From the NCBI GenBank assembly GCA_025465155.1, contig JAODNJ010000198.1:1-64000 (forward strand): a stretch of DNA of 64,000 nucleotides, written 5' to 3'. A program made the translations under genes and the position numbers. The notes under the pieces are model-generated. The model was not told the DNA's origin. It made no database searches and worked only from the letters and a program-made list of their open reading frames with translations. This DNA comes from Frankiales bacterium (lineage in GTDB: Bacteria > Actinomycetota > Actinomycetes > Mycobacteriales > Geodermatophilaceae). Below are positions 19,798 to 29,108 of the stretch, one piece after another; position 1 is the stretch's first letter; every line of letters begins with the position of its first letter.

Positions 19798-20498
19798 GCC
19801 TGCTCGAGGTGTCGGGTCTGACCGCCGGCTACGGAAGTCACGCGGCCATCCACGACGTGGCGGCGAGGGCCGAGCGCGGAGAGGTCACCGCGCTGGTGGG
19901 GCACAACGGCGCGGGGAAGACGACGCTGCTCAACAGCATCGCGGGGGTTCTACGCAACGTCCGCGGGAGCGTGGTGTTCGACGGCGTGGAGACCCTGCGC
20001 GGCGGTAGTCGGAGGCGCCCGAGCGGGCTGGCCATGGTGCCCCAGGGCATGGGGGTGTTCCCCAGTCTGACCGTGGGGGAGAACGTCACGCTGGGGGTCA
20101 CCGCGGGGGGCAAGGTCTCCAAGGAGGAGGCCGCGGAGCGGATCAAGGTCGCTCAGGGCTACCTCCCGTTGCTCGCCGAGCGCTGGAACGAGCGCGGGGG
20201 GCGGCTCTCCGGCGGGCAGCGCCAGATGGTCAGCATCGGCCGCGCGCTGGTCTCGGGGGCCTCCTGCATCCTCCTCGACGAGCCGTCGGTCGGGCTCTCG
20301 CCCAAGCTGGTCGAGGACATGATGAAGGTCTTCGCGACCCTGCGCGACGCCGGTCTGGCGATCGTGCTGGTCGAGCAGAACGTCAAGCAGGCGCTCACCA
20401 TCGCCGACCGGGTCGTGGTCATGAAGGCCGGCCGAGTCATCGTCGACAGCAGCGCCGAGGAGTTCTCTTCGCGCGAGAGCCTCTGGGAACTGTTCTAG
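19794..20498 (+). CDS. LivF-type ABC transporter ATP-binding protein
   Basis: LVGHNGAGKTTLLNSIAGVL; LSGGQRQMVSIGRALVSGASCILLDEPSVGLSPKLVEDM. Confidence 0.9.
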   Translation: MSLLEVSGLTAGYGSHAAIHDVAARAERGEVTALVGHNGAGKTTLLNSIAGVLRNVRGSVVFDGVETLRGGSRRRPSGLAMVPQGMGVFPSLTVGENVTLGVTAGGKVSKEEAAERIKVAQGYLPLLAERWNERGGRLSGGQRQMVSIGRALVSGASCILLDEPSVGLSPKLVEDMMKVFATLRDAGLAIVLVEQNVKQALTIADRVVVMKAGRVIVDSSAEEFSSRESLWELF

Positions 20499-20505
20499 CC
20501 CCTTC

Positions 20506-20535
20506 GCCCGGGCCGGTCGCCGCGCCGGCCCGGGC
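20506..20535. terminator. Hairpin GCCCGGGCCGG-tcgccgcg-CCGGCCCGGGC between livF-like and CoA ligase genes
   Basis: 11-bp perfect GC-rich stem directly after the stop codon. Confidence 0.5.
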
Positions 20536-20571
20536 GACCACCGCCGATCCCACTTCGAATGGGGGTTCACC

Positions 20572-22197
20572 ATGACTGCGCCCGAGACGATGCTCGACCT
20601 GCTCCGCGGCAGTGCTGCGTCACACGGATCCGCCGTGGCCTTGTCGATGTCCGATCGTGACGAGCAGCTGACGTACGACGAGTTGCTCGCACGCGTGGAG
20701 GTCGCTGCCGCCGGCCTTCAGGCCGCCGGCTTCCGCCGCGGCGACAGCATCGCCCTGTGGCTGCCCAGCAGCATCGAGTGGGTCGTGCTGGAGTTCGCTG
20801 CTGCCGGGCTCGGCATCCTCGTCGTCCCGCTGAACACGCGGTACAAGACCACCGAGATCGCACACCTGCTCGGCGTCGGGCGGGCGGACGCGCTGGTCTT
20901 TGCGCCCGGCTTCCACGGCATCGACTTCGCCGGCATGGTCGCCGAGGCCCTGGACGCCGCGACCGACGAGGTCACGAAACGGCTGCGGCTGCTCGTGACG
21001 GTCGGCGCCGACCTCCCGGCGGACTTCGACGCGGGGGACTGCGACGTGCTCAGCTACGACGCGCTGCTGTCCGGTGGAGCCGGCGCACCCTCCTGGGAGG
21101 GGCAGCCGGAGGACCTGCTGAACGTGTTCGGCACCTCGGGCACGACCTCGATGCCCAAGCTGGCCAGTCACGACCAGAAGACGATCGCGCGGCACGCGCG
21201 CGCGGCCGCTCGTGCCCTGCACCTGGGCCCCGAGGACCGCACGCTGTGCTTCCTGCCGTTCTGCGGGACGTTCGGCTTCGTCGCGCTCATGGCCACGCTT
21301 GCCGTCGGTGGCAGAGCCGTGGTCCAGGCGGTGTACGGCAACGACACGGCCGTCGCGGCTGTGCGCGACCACGGCATCACGAAGCTGATCGCCACCGAGG
21401 CGATCCTGCGGGGGATGTTCGTCGCCCCCGGCGCCGGCGCGGAGGCGTTCGCGACGTGGAACGGAGGGGTGGCGGCCGGGGTGAACATCCGCGACCTCGT
21501 CGACCGCGCGGACCGTGAGTGGGGCGTCGCGTTAGTGAACGTCTACGGCTCCTCCGAGCTGTTCGCCATGATGGCGGTCGGGGATCCGGCGGACCCGGCC
21601 GAGGTCCGCGCGCTCTCCGGCGGCTGGCTGGTGGCCGACGACATGTACGTGCGCGTCGTCGACCCCCAGACGGGGGAGCCCCTCCCGGAGGGCGAGGCGG
21701 GCGAGCTGCAGTTCAGCGGGTACAACGTGACGCGCGGTTACCTCAGCAACGACCAGGCGAACGCCGCGGCGTTCACCGCGGACGGGTGGTTCCGCTCCAA
21801 CGACCGTGGACGACTGCGGGAGGGCGGTCGGGGCTTCGACTACCACTCCCGGATGGCCGACACGCTGCGGCTGCGCGGCTACCTCGTCAGCCCGGCCGAC
21901 ATCGAGGAGTTCCTGGTCTCCACCCCGCTGATCGAGGAGGCCCAGGTCGTCGGGGTGCGGGACGACTCGACCGGCGACGACCGTGCCGTTGCGTTCGTCA
22001 AGGCAGCTCCCGGCGTGTCCCTCGACCCGGCAGAGGTGCGCGACCTCTGCAGCGCGTCCCTGGCCGGCTGGAAGGTCCCCGACATCGTGGTGCCCGTCGA
22101 GAGCTATCCGACGACGCCCAGCGCCAACGGGGAGAAGGTCCTGAAGAACCGGCTCCGCGACATGGCGCTCGAGGCGTTCCTCGCCCAGCGGGGCTGA
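20572..22197 (+). CDS. AMP-dependent acyl-CoA synthetase / ligase
   Basis: NVFGTSGTTSMPKLASHDQ; VYGSSELFAMMAVGD; NGEKVLKNRLRDMA. Confidence 0.88.
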   Translation: MTAPETMLDLLRGSAASHGSAVALSMSDRDEQLTYDELLARVEVAAAGLQAAGFRRGDSIALWLPSSIEWVVLEFAAAGLGILVVPLNTRYKTTEIAHLLGVGRADALVFAPGFHGIDFAGMVAEALDAATDEVTKRLRLLVTVGADLPADFDAGDCDVLSYDALLSGGAGAPSWEGQPEDLLNVFGTSGTTSMPKLASHDQKTIARHARAAARALHLGPEDRTLCFLPFCGTFGFVALMATLAVGGRAVVQAVYGNDTAVAAVRDHGITKLIATEAILRGMFVAPGAGAEAFATWNGGVAAGVNIRDLVDRADREWGVALVNVYGSSELFAMMAVGDPADPAEVRALSGGWLVADDMYVRVVDPQTGEPLPEGEAGELQFSGYNVTRGYLSNDQANAAAFTADGWFRSNDRGRLREGGRGFDYHSRMADTLRLRGYLVSPADIEEFLVSTPLIEEAQVVGVRDDSTGDDRAVAFVKAAPGVSLDPAEVRDLCSASLAGWKVPDIVVPVESYPTTPSANGEKVLKNRLRDMALEAFLAQRG

Positions 22198-22258
22198 CCC
22201 GGCCGCAGGTCGAATCAGCCACCCGCCAGCCGGACCCCGACCAGAGAAGAGCAGCACC

Positions 22259-23065
22259 ATGAGCGAGCGAACTCGCCCTCCCGTCCGTTCCGACATCGCC
22301 TGGAGCAATGCCGAGCGCATCGTCATCCGGGGCCACGACCTGGTCGACGACCTGCTGGGGAAGGTGGATCTCGGCGACTTCGGCTTCCTCGAGCTGTTCC
22401 ACCGGTTGCCGGACGAGTCCGAGTCCACGGTGTTCAACGCGATGCTGGTGAGCCTCGCGGAGCACGGCTTGACGCCGAACGCGCTGGCGGCGAGGTTGAC
22501 CTACCTCGGCGCACCGGAGTCACTGCAGGGTGCCGTGGCGGCGGGCCTGCTGGGTCTGGGCACCACCTTCGTCGGCACGATCGAGGGCACCGCCAGGATG
22601 CTGCAGGAAGCTCCGGCCCAGGAGACCTGGCGCAGCGACCAGGCTGCTCTGCAGCAGGTCGCGACCCGGATCGCCGAGGAGTTCGTGGCCGCGCGCAGGC
22701 CCGTTCCCGGCATCGGGCACCCCATCCACAAGCCGGTCGACCCACGGGCGGAGAGACTCTTCGGACTCGCCCGCGACAACGGTCTGGACGACTCCTACGA
22801 GCGGCTCCTCCGGGCCATCCAGGCCGTCGCCCAGGACCGGCTCGACCGGGAGCTGCCGATCAACGTCACCGGAGCGATCGGGTCGATCTCGACCACCATG
22901 GGTCTGCGCTGGCAGGTGAGCCGCGGGCTGGGTGTCATGGCCCGCGCGGTCGGTCTCGTCGGTCACATCCTCGAGGAGCTCGACCAGCCGATCGCCCAGA
23001 CGGTCCAGTACGACGCCGAAAAGCGAGCGGTGGCGCACATGGTGGAGGGGGACTCCCATGGCTGA
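22259..23065 (+). CDS. citrate synthase-fold protein, citryl-CoA lyase-like
   Basis: SDIAWSNAERIVIRGHDLVDDLLGKVDLGDFGFLELFHRLPDESESTVFNAMLVSLAEHGLTPNALAARLTY; PGIGHPIHKPVDPRAERLF. Confidence 0.75.
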   Translation: MSERTRPPVRSDIAWSNAERIVIRGHDLVDDLLGKVDLGDFGFLELFHRLPDESESTVFNAMLVSLAEHGLTPNALAARLTYLGAPESLQGAVAAGLLGLGTTFVGTIEGTARMLQEAPAQETWRSDQAALQQVATRIAEEFVAARRPVPGIGHPIHKPVDPRAERLFGLARDNGLDDSYERLLRAIQAVAQDRLDRELPINVTGAIGSISTTMGLRWQVSRGLGVMARAVGLVGHILEELDQPIAQTVQYDAEKRAVAHMVEGDSHG

Positions 23066-23894
23066 GAATCAGGAGGAGAAGGCCGGCGGTGAGCTGTCGG
23101 TGGACCTGCCGACGGACGACCACGTGCTCGTCAGCACCTCACCCGACGGCGTGCGGACCATTCGGTTGAACCGGCCGGCATCGCGTAACGCGCTGAGCGT
23201 CCCGCTCCGGGCCGCGCTCATGTCGGCCCTGGCCGGAGCTGCCGCCAATCCGGAGGTCCGCTGCGTGGTCCTCCGCGGGGACCGGCGGGCCTTCTGTGCC
23301 GGCGGCGACGTCAAGAGCATGAACCCGGGCGAGGCGCCGCTGGACACCGTGCGCCGGCTGGACAGCTCCGCCGCCATGGTCCGGACCGTGTACGACCTGC
23401 CCAAGCCGGTCATCGCAGGCGTCGAAGGGCCAGCAGTCGGGGCGGGGCTCAGCCTCGCGCTGGCCTGCGACATCGTGGTTGCGGCCGACGGGGCGACCTT
23501 CGGTGCCGCCTTCGTCAAGCGCGGGCTCGTCCCGGACACCGGGCTCACCCACCTGCTGGCCCGGTCCATCGGGGTCGCCCGGACCAAGTACCTCGTCATG
23601 ACCGGCGAGACTTTCGGTGCCGCGGCCGCAGCGGAGATGGGCATCGTCGCCGTCCACTGCAGCGCCGGGGAGTTCGAGGACCGGCTGGGAGCGCTGGCCG
23701 CGAGCCTGGCGTCAGGAGCGACCGGCGCGCTCGGCTTGGCGAAACGGATGCTCAACCGGGCGCTGGAGATCGACCTGGAGTCGGCGCTGACACTCGAGGC
23801 GTTCGGCCAGGCGGTCGCCCGCACCACCGAGGACCACCGGGCCAGCGTGCGCGCCTTCACGGCCAAGGAGCCGCCGCGCTTCACGGGCCGTTGA
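23058..23894 (+). CDS. enoyl-CoA hydratase/isomerase family protein
   Basis: TIRLNRPASRNALSVPLRAALMSALAG; RAFCAGGDVKSMN; GAAFVKRGLVPDTGLTHLLAR. Confidence 0.88.
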   Translation: MAENQEEKAGGELSVDLPTDDHVLVSTSPDGVRTIRLNRPASRNALSVPLRAALMSALAGAAANPEVRCVVLRGDRRAFCAGGDVKSMNPGEAPLDTVRRLDSSAAMVRTVYDLPKPVIAGVEGPAVGAGLSLALACDIVVAADGATFGAAFVKRGLVPDTGLTHLLARSIGVARTKYLVMTGETFGAAAAAEMGIVAVHCSAGEFEDRLGALAASLASGATGALGLAKRMLNRALEIDLESALTLEAFGQAVARTTEDHRASVRAFTAKEPPRFTGR

Positions 23895-23955
23895 GACGCC
23901 GAAGGCACGGATCGCCGGGTGCGCCCAGGAGAAGACGACGAGACGGAGGCGCGAC

Positions 23956-25026
23956 GTGGTGCAGCAGAAAGTGGTGCCGACCGAGATGGACGCCGTGCGG
24001 TTGTCGGCTTTCGGGTCCCCTGAGGTGCTCATTCCCCAGCGGGTGGCGACCCCGGGCGCAGGCAGCCGGGACGTCGTGATCCGCGTCGCGTACTGCGGCA
24101 TCTGCCGGCACGATCTGCTCAGCCGGCAGGGCGCCTTCCCAACCGTCAGGCCACCGATCACCCCGGGACACCAGATCAGCGGGCACGTGGTCTTCACGGG
24201 CGCCGACGTCCCGCCGGGGCTGCTCGATCGGCCGGTCACCACGATGCTGGTGGTCGGTTGCGGGGAATGCCGTGGTTGCCTGGCCGGAGAACCGGCCAAC
24301 TGCGCCACCGGTCGGCCGGCCTTCCTCGGGGACGATCGGGACGGCGGCTACGCGGAGTACGTCGCGGTACCGCACCACACGGTGGTCCCGTTGCCCGACG
24401 GCATGGACCTCATGCAGGCAGCGGTCGTGAACTGCACGCTTGGCACGGCCTACCACGCCATGGTGCGGGGCGGCTTCGCCGCCGGGGAGACCGTCGTTGT
24501 CACGGGCGCCAGTGGCGGCGTGGGCATCCACGCCGTGAAGTTGCTCGCCCACACGGGAGTCCGGGTCCTCGCGGTCACCTCCCGCGAGGAGAAGGTGCCG
24601 ATGTTGCACCGTGTCGGCGCCGACGACGTGATCGTCGCTCCGGACCTGGAGTTCGCCGCGGGTGTGCGGGAGCGGACCGGTGGGGCACGCGCGGACGGCG
24701 TACTCGACATCGTCGGCGCCCGCAGCCTCAACGAGTCCTTGCGTGCGCTGCGGGACGGGGGGCGCGTGGTGGTTCTCGGCAACGTCGACGGGGGAGCCAC
24801 GACGGTCAAGCCGGCGCTGCTCATCCTGCGGGAACTGTCGATCCTGGGCACTCGGTCGGCCACCAAGGCGCAGCTCTCCCAGGCGCTGGAGCTGGCGTCG
24901 TCCGGCCGGATCGTGGTGGAGGTGAGCGGGGTCTTCCCGCTTCGAGAGGCCGCCCGTGCGCATGCGGAGATGGACAGCGGCCGGGTGGAGGGCCGCGTCG
25001 TGCTTGCGACCGCCGACACCGTATGA
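23956..25026 (+). CDS. zinc-type alcohol dehydrogenase (MDR superfamily)
   Basis: YCGICRHDLLSRQGAFPTVRPPITPGHQISG; VVGCGECRGCLAGEPANC zinc-site motif; VTGASGGVGIHAVKLL. Confidence 0.88.
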   Translation: MVQQKVVPTEMDAVRLSAFGSPEVLIPQRVATPGAGSRDVVIRVAYCGICRHDLLSRQGAFPTVRPPITPGHQISGHVVFTGADVPPGLLDRPVTTMLVVGCGECRGCLAGEPANCATGRPAFLGDDRDGGYAEYVAVPHHTVVPLPDGMDLMQAAVVNCTLGTAYHAMVRGGFAAGETVVVTGASGGVGIHAVKLLAHTGVRVLAVTSREEKVPMLHRVGADDVIVAPDLEFAAGVRERTGGARADGVLDIVGARSLNESLRALRDGGRVVVLGNVDGGATTVKPALLILRELSILGTRSATKAQLSQALELASSGRIVVEVSGVFPLREAARAHAEMDSGRVEGRVVLATADTV

Positions 25027-25082
25027 ACCAGTCACGGTCGTCCGCCGTGCCCGAGAACTGCCCTACCAAGAGGAGACCGACC

Positions 25083-25883
25083 ATGGCACAGCAAGAACAG
25101 GAGGCGGCGCCCCGGGTGCGCGTTGCCCGGCACGGTCGCTACGTCCGTGTCGTCACCATCGACAACCCGCCGGTCAACGCCCTCGACACGGCCGCGTACC
25201 GCGAGCTTCTGCAGGCTTTTGAGGAGATATCGGTCGCGACCGACGTACGCGCCGTGGTGCTGACGGCCGCCGGGCGGCGGGCATTCTGCGCCGGCAGCGA
25301 CATCCGCGACTTCGGGCACCAGCACCTCGACGAGCCGCTGGAACCCATCCGCCATTCGAAGCTGGTCAAGAGTGTCTTCGACGCGATCTGGGACTGTCCC
25401 GTCCCAGTCGTCGCGTGCATCAACGGCCCGGCGCTCGGCGCCGGGGTCGGGCTCGCCGCGTCCTGCGACTTCATCATCGCCGCGGACGACGCGGTACTCG
25501 GGTTGCCGGAGATCAACGTCGGTGTCCTGGGTGGCGCTCGTGCGCTGGCACGGCTGGTGCCGCCGCAGCGGGTCCGCCTCATGATGTACACGGGGAGGCG
25601 CGTCCCGTTTGCCGAGCTCGAGCCGTACGGGTCCGTGCTGTCGACGCTGCCTGCCGACACCGTGCTGGAGGCTGCCCTCGACCTGGCCTCCGAGATCGCC
25701 GGGAAGAGCCCGACCGCGATCCGCCTGGCCAAGAAGGGCCTCAGTCACCTCGAGGTCGCTGACCTCAGCCCCAGCGACGGCTACAAGTACGAGCAGTCGC
25801 TCACCGAACAGCTGGCCCACCACCCGGATGCTGCCCGTGCGGCCGCGGCCTTCTTCGAAGGGACCACGGCCGTGTTCGACTGA
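25083..25883 (+). CDS. enoyl-CoA hydratase/isomerase family protein
   Basis: VVTIDNPPVNALDTAAYREL; RAFCAGSDIRDFG; LPEINVGVLGGARALARL. Confidence 0.88.
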   Translation: MAQQEQEAAPRVRVARHGRYVRVVTIDNPPVNALDTAAYRELLQAFEEISVATDVRAVVLTAAGRRAFCAGSDIRDFGHQHLDEPLEPIRHSKLVKSVFDAIWDCPVPVVACINGPALGAGVGLAASCDFIIAADDAVLGLPEINVGVLGGARALARLVPPQRVRLMMYTGRRVPFAELEPYGSVLSTLPADTVLEAALDLASEIAGKSPTAIRLAKKGLSHLEVADLSPSDGYKYEQSLTEQLAHHPDAARAAAAFFEGTTAVFD

Positions 25884-25893
25884 GGGCCGGTCC

Positions 25894-25921
25894 GCACGCA
25901 CTCCCCACCGGGGGTGCGTGC
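25894..25921. terminator. Hairpin GCACGCAC-t-CCCC-acc-GGGG(g)TGCGTGC after the ECH gene
   Basis: Strong stem just after the stop at 25883. Confidence 0.6.
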
Positions 25922-26623
25922 GCCATGACCTCTGCGGAGAGCGAGTCGATCGCCGACTGCTCTGCACGCGCGGCTGCCCGGTCATGGCCCGGTCGCCGAC
26001 GTCGCCATCTGCGACAGCGCTGGGGGCTGAGCGAGCGGTTCGTCCACCACGGCCGTGTCGGCAGTCCAGGGAGTCCAGCGGGACGCCGTCGGCGGATCCG
26101 CTCCTCAGTGCTCGGTCACGACCTCGGTGGTCCTCGGCGATCTCCCGCGCAGCCTCCATCGGAGGGGCAGGGGCATCGGGGCACATCCCTCCGCACCATG
26201 TCGGCTCTCGACCATTTCAGGTCATGACGGTGTCCGGGTCGTCGAGTGGGACAGGGCGCTCCGTCCCGTCGTGCGGCTCGTGGATCCGATGGAGCACCGG
26301 GGGCGGCGCCGCCATGCGCGTCGTGGCCCGGCTTGCTGCCGGCCACTGGTCCGATCCCCGTTCGGAGGTCGACATCCGGTCCGGCGATCCGGCGGGAGAC
26401 CGTTCCAGCTCGCCACAACCTCGGAAAGCTGACCGCGTCGTGGAGGCTGCCCATGCAGCTCTACCCAGGCGCCGGAACCCTTCCGAGGTCAGCTCGTGCC
26501 CCCTTCTTGACCATTGTGCGCGGCACATCTAGGTTGACGACGTACCGCCAAGCGAAACGCCGTTCCAGAGTTCAGTGCCTGAGGCGGCGGTCGTACCGCA
26601 GACGACGAGGATGTCCGAATCAG

Positions 26624-27784
26624 ATGAGAACGGCTGTCATCGCGGGGGTCGCGGACCACCCGCTGCGCGACGGCAAGCTCGCGCCCGATGGATCGGTGCT
26701 CGCGGCCCAGGCTCGGGTGGCTGCCGCCGCCCTGGCCGATGCCGGCATCGAATGGAGCGATGTCGACGGGCTGCTCAGCACGGGCATGTGGGGCGTGCCC
26801 GGTGTGGGCCAGCTGCCTACAGTGACGCTTTCGGAGTACCTCGGGCTGCAGCCCCGGTTCACCGACTCCACCAACATTGGCGGATCCTCGTTCGAGTCAC
26901 ACCTGGCCTCGGCCGTGCGGGCGATCGAGCGAGGTGACTGCGACGTGGCGCTCATCACCTATGGCAGCACGCAGCGCAGCGATCGCAGCCGCAACCTCGG
27001 AGGGCGTGCACCGGTCCTGACCATGCAGCACGAGACCCCGTACGGCCTGCCGACGCCGGTGGGCGGCTATGCGCTCGCCGCCATGCGTCACATGCACGAG
27101 TACGGCACCACGAGTGAGCAGCTCGCCGAGATCGCGGTGGCCACACGCGCCTGGGCGGCGCTCAACCCCGCGGCGACGCGACGCGAACTGATCACGGTGG
27201 ACGATGTGCTGGCCAGCCCGATGATCAGCGATCCGTTGCACCTGCTGGACAGCTGCCTCGTGACCGACGGCGCCGGCGCGGTCGTCGTGACCAGCGAAGA
27301 GCACGCCCGGGCCTCCGGCGTGACACCGGTCCATGTGCGTGGTTACGGCGAGTCGCAGTCGCACTGGACGATCGCGGCCATGCCCGATCTGACCGTGCCG
27401 CCGTCCGCCGCGAGCGGCCGCCGCGCCCTGGAGATGGCCGGGATCACCGTCGACGACATCGACGTCGTCGAGCTCTACGACAGCTTCACCATCACCGTCC
27501 TGCTCACGCTCGAGGCCCTGGGGTTCTGCGGCCCAGGCGAGGGCGGGGACTTCGTCTCAGGGCAACGGACGGCTCCAGGGAGGGAGTTCCCGATGAACAC
27601 CAACGGTGGCGGTCTCTCGTACGCCCACCCCGGGATGTACGGCATCTTCCTGCTCGTCGAAGCGGTGCGTCAGCTGCGCGGCGAGTGTGGCCCCCGACAG
27701 GTGGCCGGCGCCCGGACGGCGCTGGTCAACGGCACTGGCGGCACGCTCTCCAGCGCCTCGACCTGCGTGCTGAGCGTCGCGTGA
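26624..27784 (+). CDS. thiolase-like lipid-transfer (SCPx/Ltp-type) acyltransferase
   Basis: MRTAVIAGVADHPLRDGKLAPDGSVLAAQARVAAAALADAGIEWSDVDGLLSTG; NIGGSSFESHLASAVRAIERGDCDVALITYGS; ends GTGGTLSSASTCVL. Confidence 0.85.
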   Translation: MRTAVIAGVADHPLRDGKLAPDGSVLAAQARVAAAALADAGIEWSDVDGLLSTGMWGVPGVGQLPTVTLSEYLGLQPRFTDSTNIGGSSFESHLASAVRAIERGDCDVALITYGSTQRSDRSRNLGGRAPVLTMQHETPYGLPTPVGGYALAAMRHMHEYGTTSEQLAEIAVATRAWAALNPAATRRELITVDDVLASPMISDPLHLLDSCLVTDGAGAVVVTSEEHARASGVTPVHVRGYGESQSHWTIAAMPDLTVPPSAASGRRALEMAGITVDDIDVVELYDSFTITVLLTLEALGFCGPGEGGDFVSGQRTAPGREFPMNTNGGGLSYAHPGMYGIFLLVEAVRQLRGECGPRQVAGARTALVNGTGGTLSSASTCVLSVA

Positions 27785-28239
27785 ACGCCTCACCCGCAGA
27801 GCGGCCGCTGCCGGTCGTCGACGCAGACAGTGCGCGGTTCTGGGCCGCGCTGCGCGACCGGAAGCTGACGGTGCAGCGGTGCGGCACGTGCGGCCGGCAC
27901 GTCTTCTACCCCCGGGCGCTCTGTCCCAACTGTCATGCCGAGCTCGTCGACTGGGTGGAGTGCTCCGGGCGCGGCACGGTCTACTCGTACACCGTGGCGC
28001 GCCGCCCCGCAGGTCCCGCCTTCGCTGCCGACGCGCCGTACGTGGTCGCACTGGTCGACCTGGACGAAGGGGTGCGGATGTTGACCAACGTGGTCAGCAC
28101 TCCGCTCGAGAACGTGCGGATCGGCGCGCGCGTCGTCGTCCGCTTCACCGACGTCGCCGAGGGCATCACACTCCCGCTGTTCGAGCTGGCCCCGGACCCC
28201 CTGCCCACCGACAGCTCGGCGAGGGAGGGGACAGCATGA
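27781..28239 (+). CDS. DUF35 / OB-fold Zn-ribbon acyl-CoA-associated protein
   Basis: LRDRKLTVQRCGTCGRHVFYPRALCPNCHAELVDWVECSGRGTVYSYTVARR with CxxC-CxxC rubredoxin-like knuckle. Confidence 0.88.
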   Translation: MNASPAERPLPVVDADSARFWAALRDRKLTVQRCGTCGRHVFYPRALCPNCHAELVDWVECSGRGTVYSYTVARRPAGPAFAADAPYVVALVDLDEGVRMLTNVVSTPLENVRIGARVVVRFTDVAEGITLPLFELAPDPLPTDSSAREGTA

Positions 28240-29108
28240 CGGCAGCCCCGAGCACAGTCGAGGCGGGCGACATGTTCTTCGAGGACTTCAGGGTGGGCCA
28301 GGTCTTCCACAGCCCTCCGCATGTGATCACGGAAGAGGCACTGCTGCAGTTCGCAGAGGTCTCCGGCGACAAGGCCCCCCTGCACGTCGACGCCGACTAC
28401 GCCGCGGGCACCCAGTTCGGGCAGCGGTTGGTACACGGCCCCTACGGCCTGGCTCGGTTCTTCGGCGCCCTGCACGACCTGCATATCGTCGACCAGACGG
28501 TGATTGGGCTCCTCGACACCAACTGGCGCTACCTGAAGCCCGCCTTCGTCGGTGACTCACTCACCTTCGACATCACCATCACCCGGTGTCGGCGCACGAG
28601 CGCCGGAGACCAGGGCGTGGTGAACCGGCACGTCCTGCTCAAGCGTGAGGACGGCACGGTCCTCCAGGAGGGCACGACGGCTTTCCTGGTCATGGCACGG
28701 AACTCGGCCGAACCGGGGTCGGACCCTGCGGCGCTGGACTTCTGCGGCCCGCAGTGGACGAAGGACCTCGCGGCCCGTCTCGATGGGGACGCGGAGTTCG
28801 GCGCCGCCACGCGGTCTTTCGACGGCACGATCGGGCTGCAAGCAGGCACCGTGGCCACGAGTCTGCGGATCTACAAGGGGAAGGTCCTCGAGGCCGCGGC
28901 AAAGTCGCTGCTGGGCCCCACGTTCACCGTCCAGGCCAGCGAGCTGGTCTGGACCCAGCTGATGACCGGTTCGCGCAACGACTTCATCCCCCGGACCCTG
29001 CGCGGTGAGTTCAGTGTCGTCGGCAGCGGTTACGACTACCTCCGGCTGACGAAGGCCCTCATGCGCATCTGGGAGTCCGGACGTGAGATGGCGGGAGAGA
29101 TGCTGTGA
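28236..29108 (+). CDS. MaoC-like hydratase with C-terminal SCP2-like domain
   Basis: N-term MFFEDFRVGQVFHSPPHVITEEALLQFAEVSGDKAPLHVDADYA (MaoC); C-term LRIYKGKVLEAAAKSLLGPTFTVQASELVWTQLMTGSRNDFIPRTLRGEFSVVGSGYDYLRLTKAL (SCP2-like). Confidence 0.75.
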   Translation: MTAAPSTVEAGDMFFEDFRVGQVFHSPPHVITEEALLQFAEVSGDKAPLHVDADYAAGTQFGQRLVHGPYGLARFFGALHDLHIVDQTVIGLLDTNWRYLKPAFVGDSLTFDITITRCRRTSAGDQGVVNRHVLLKREDGTVLQEGTTAFLVMARNSAEPGSDPAALDFCGPQWTKDLAARLDGDAEFGAATRSFDGTIGLQAGTVATSLRIYKGKVLEAAAKSLLGPTFTVQASELVWTQLMTGSRNDFIPRTLRGEFSVVGSGYDYLRLTKALMRIWESGREMAGEML

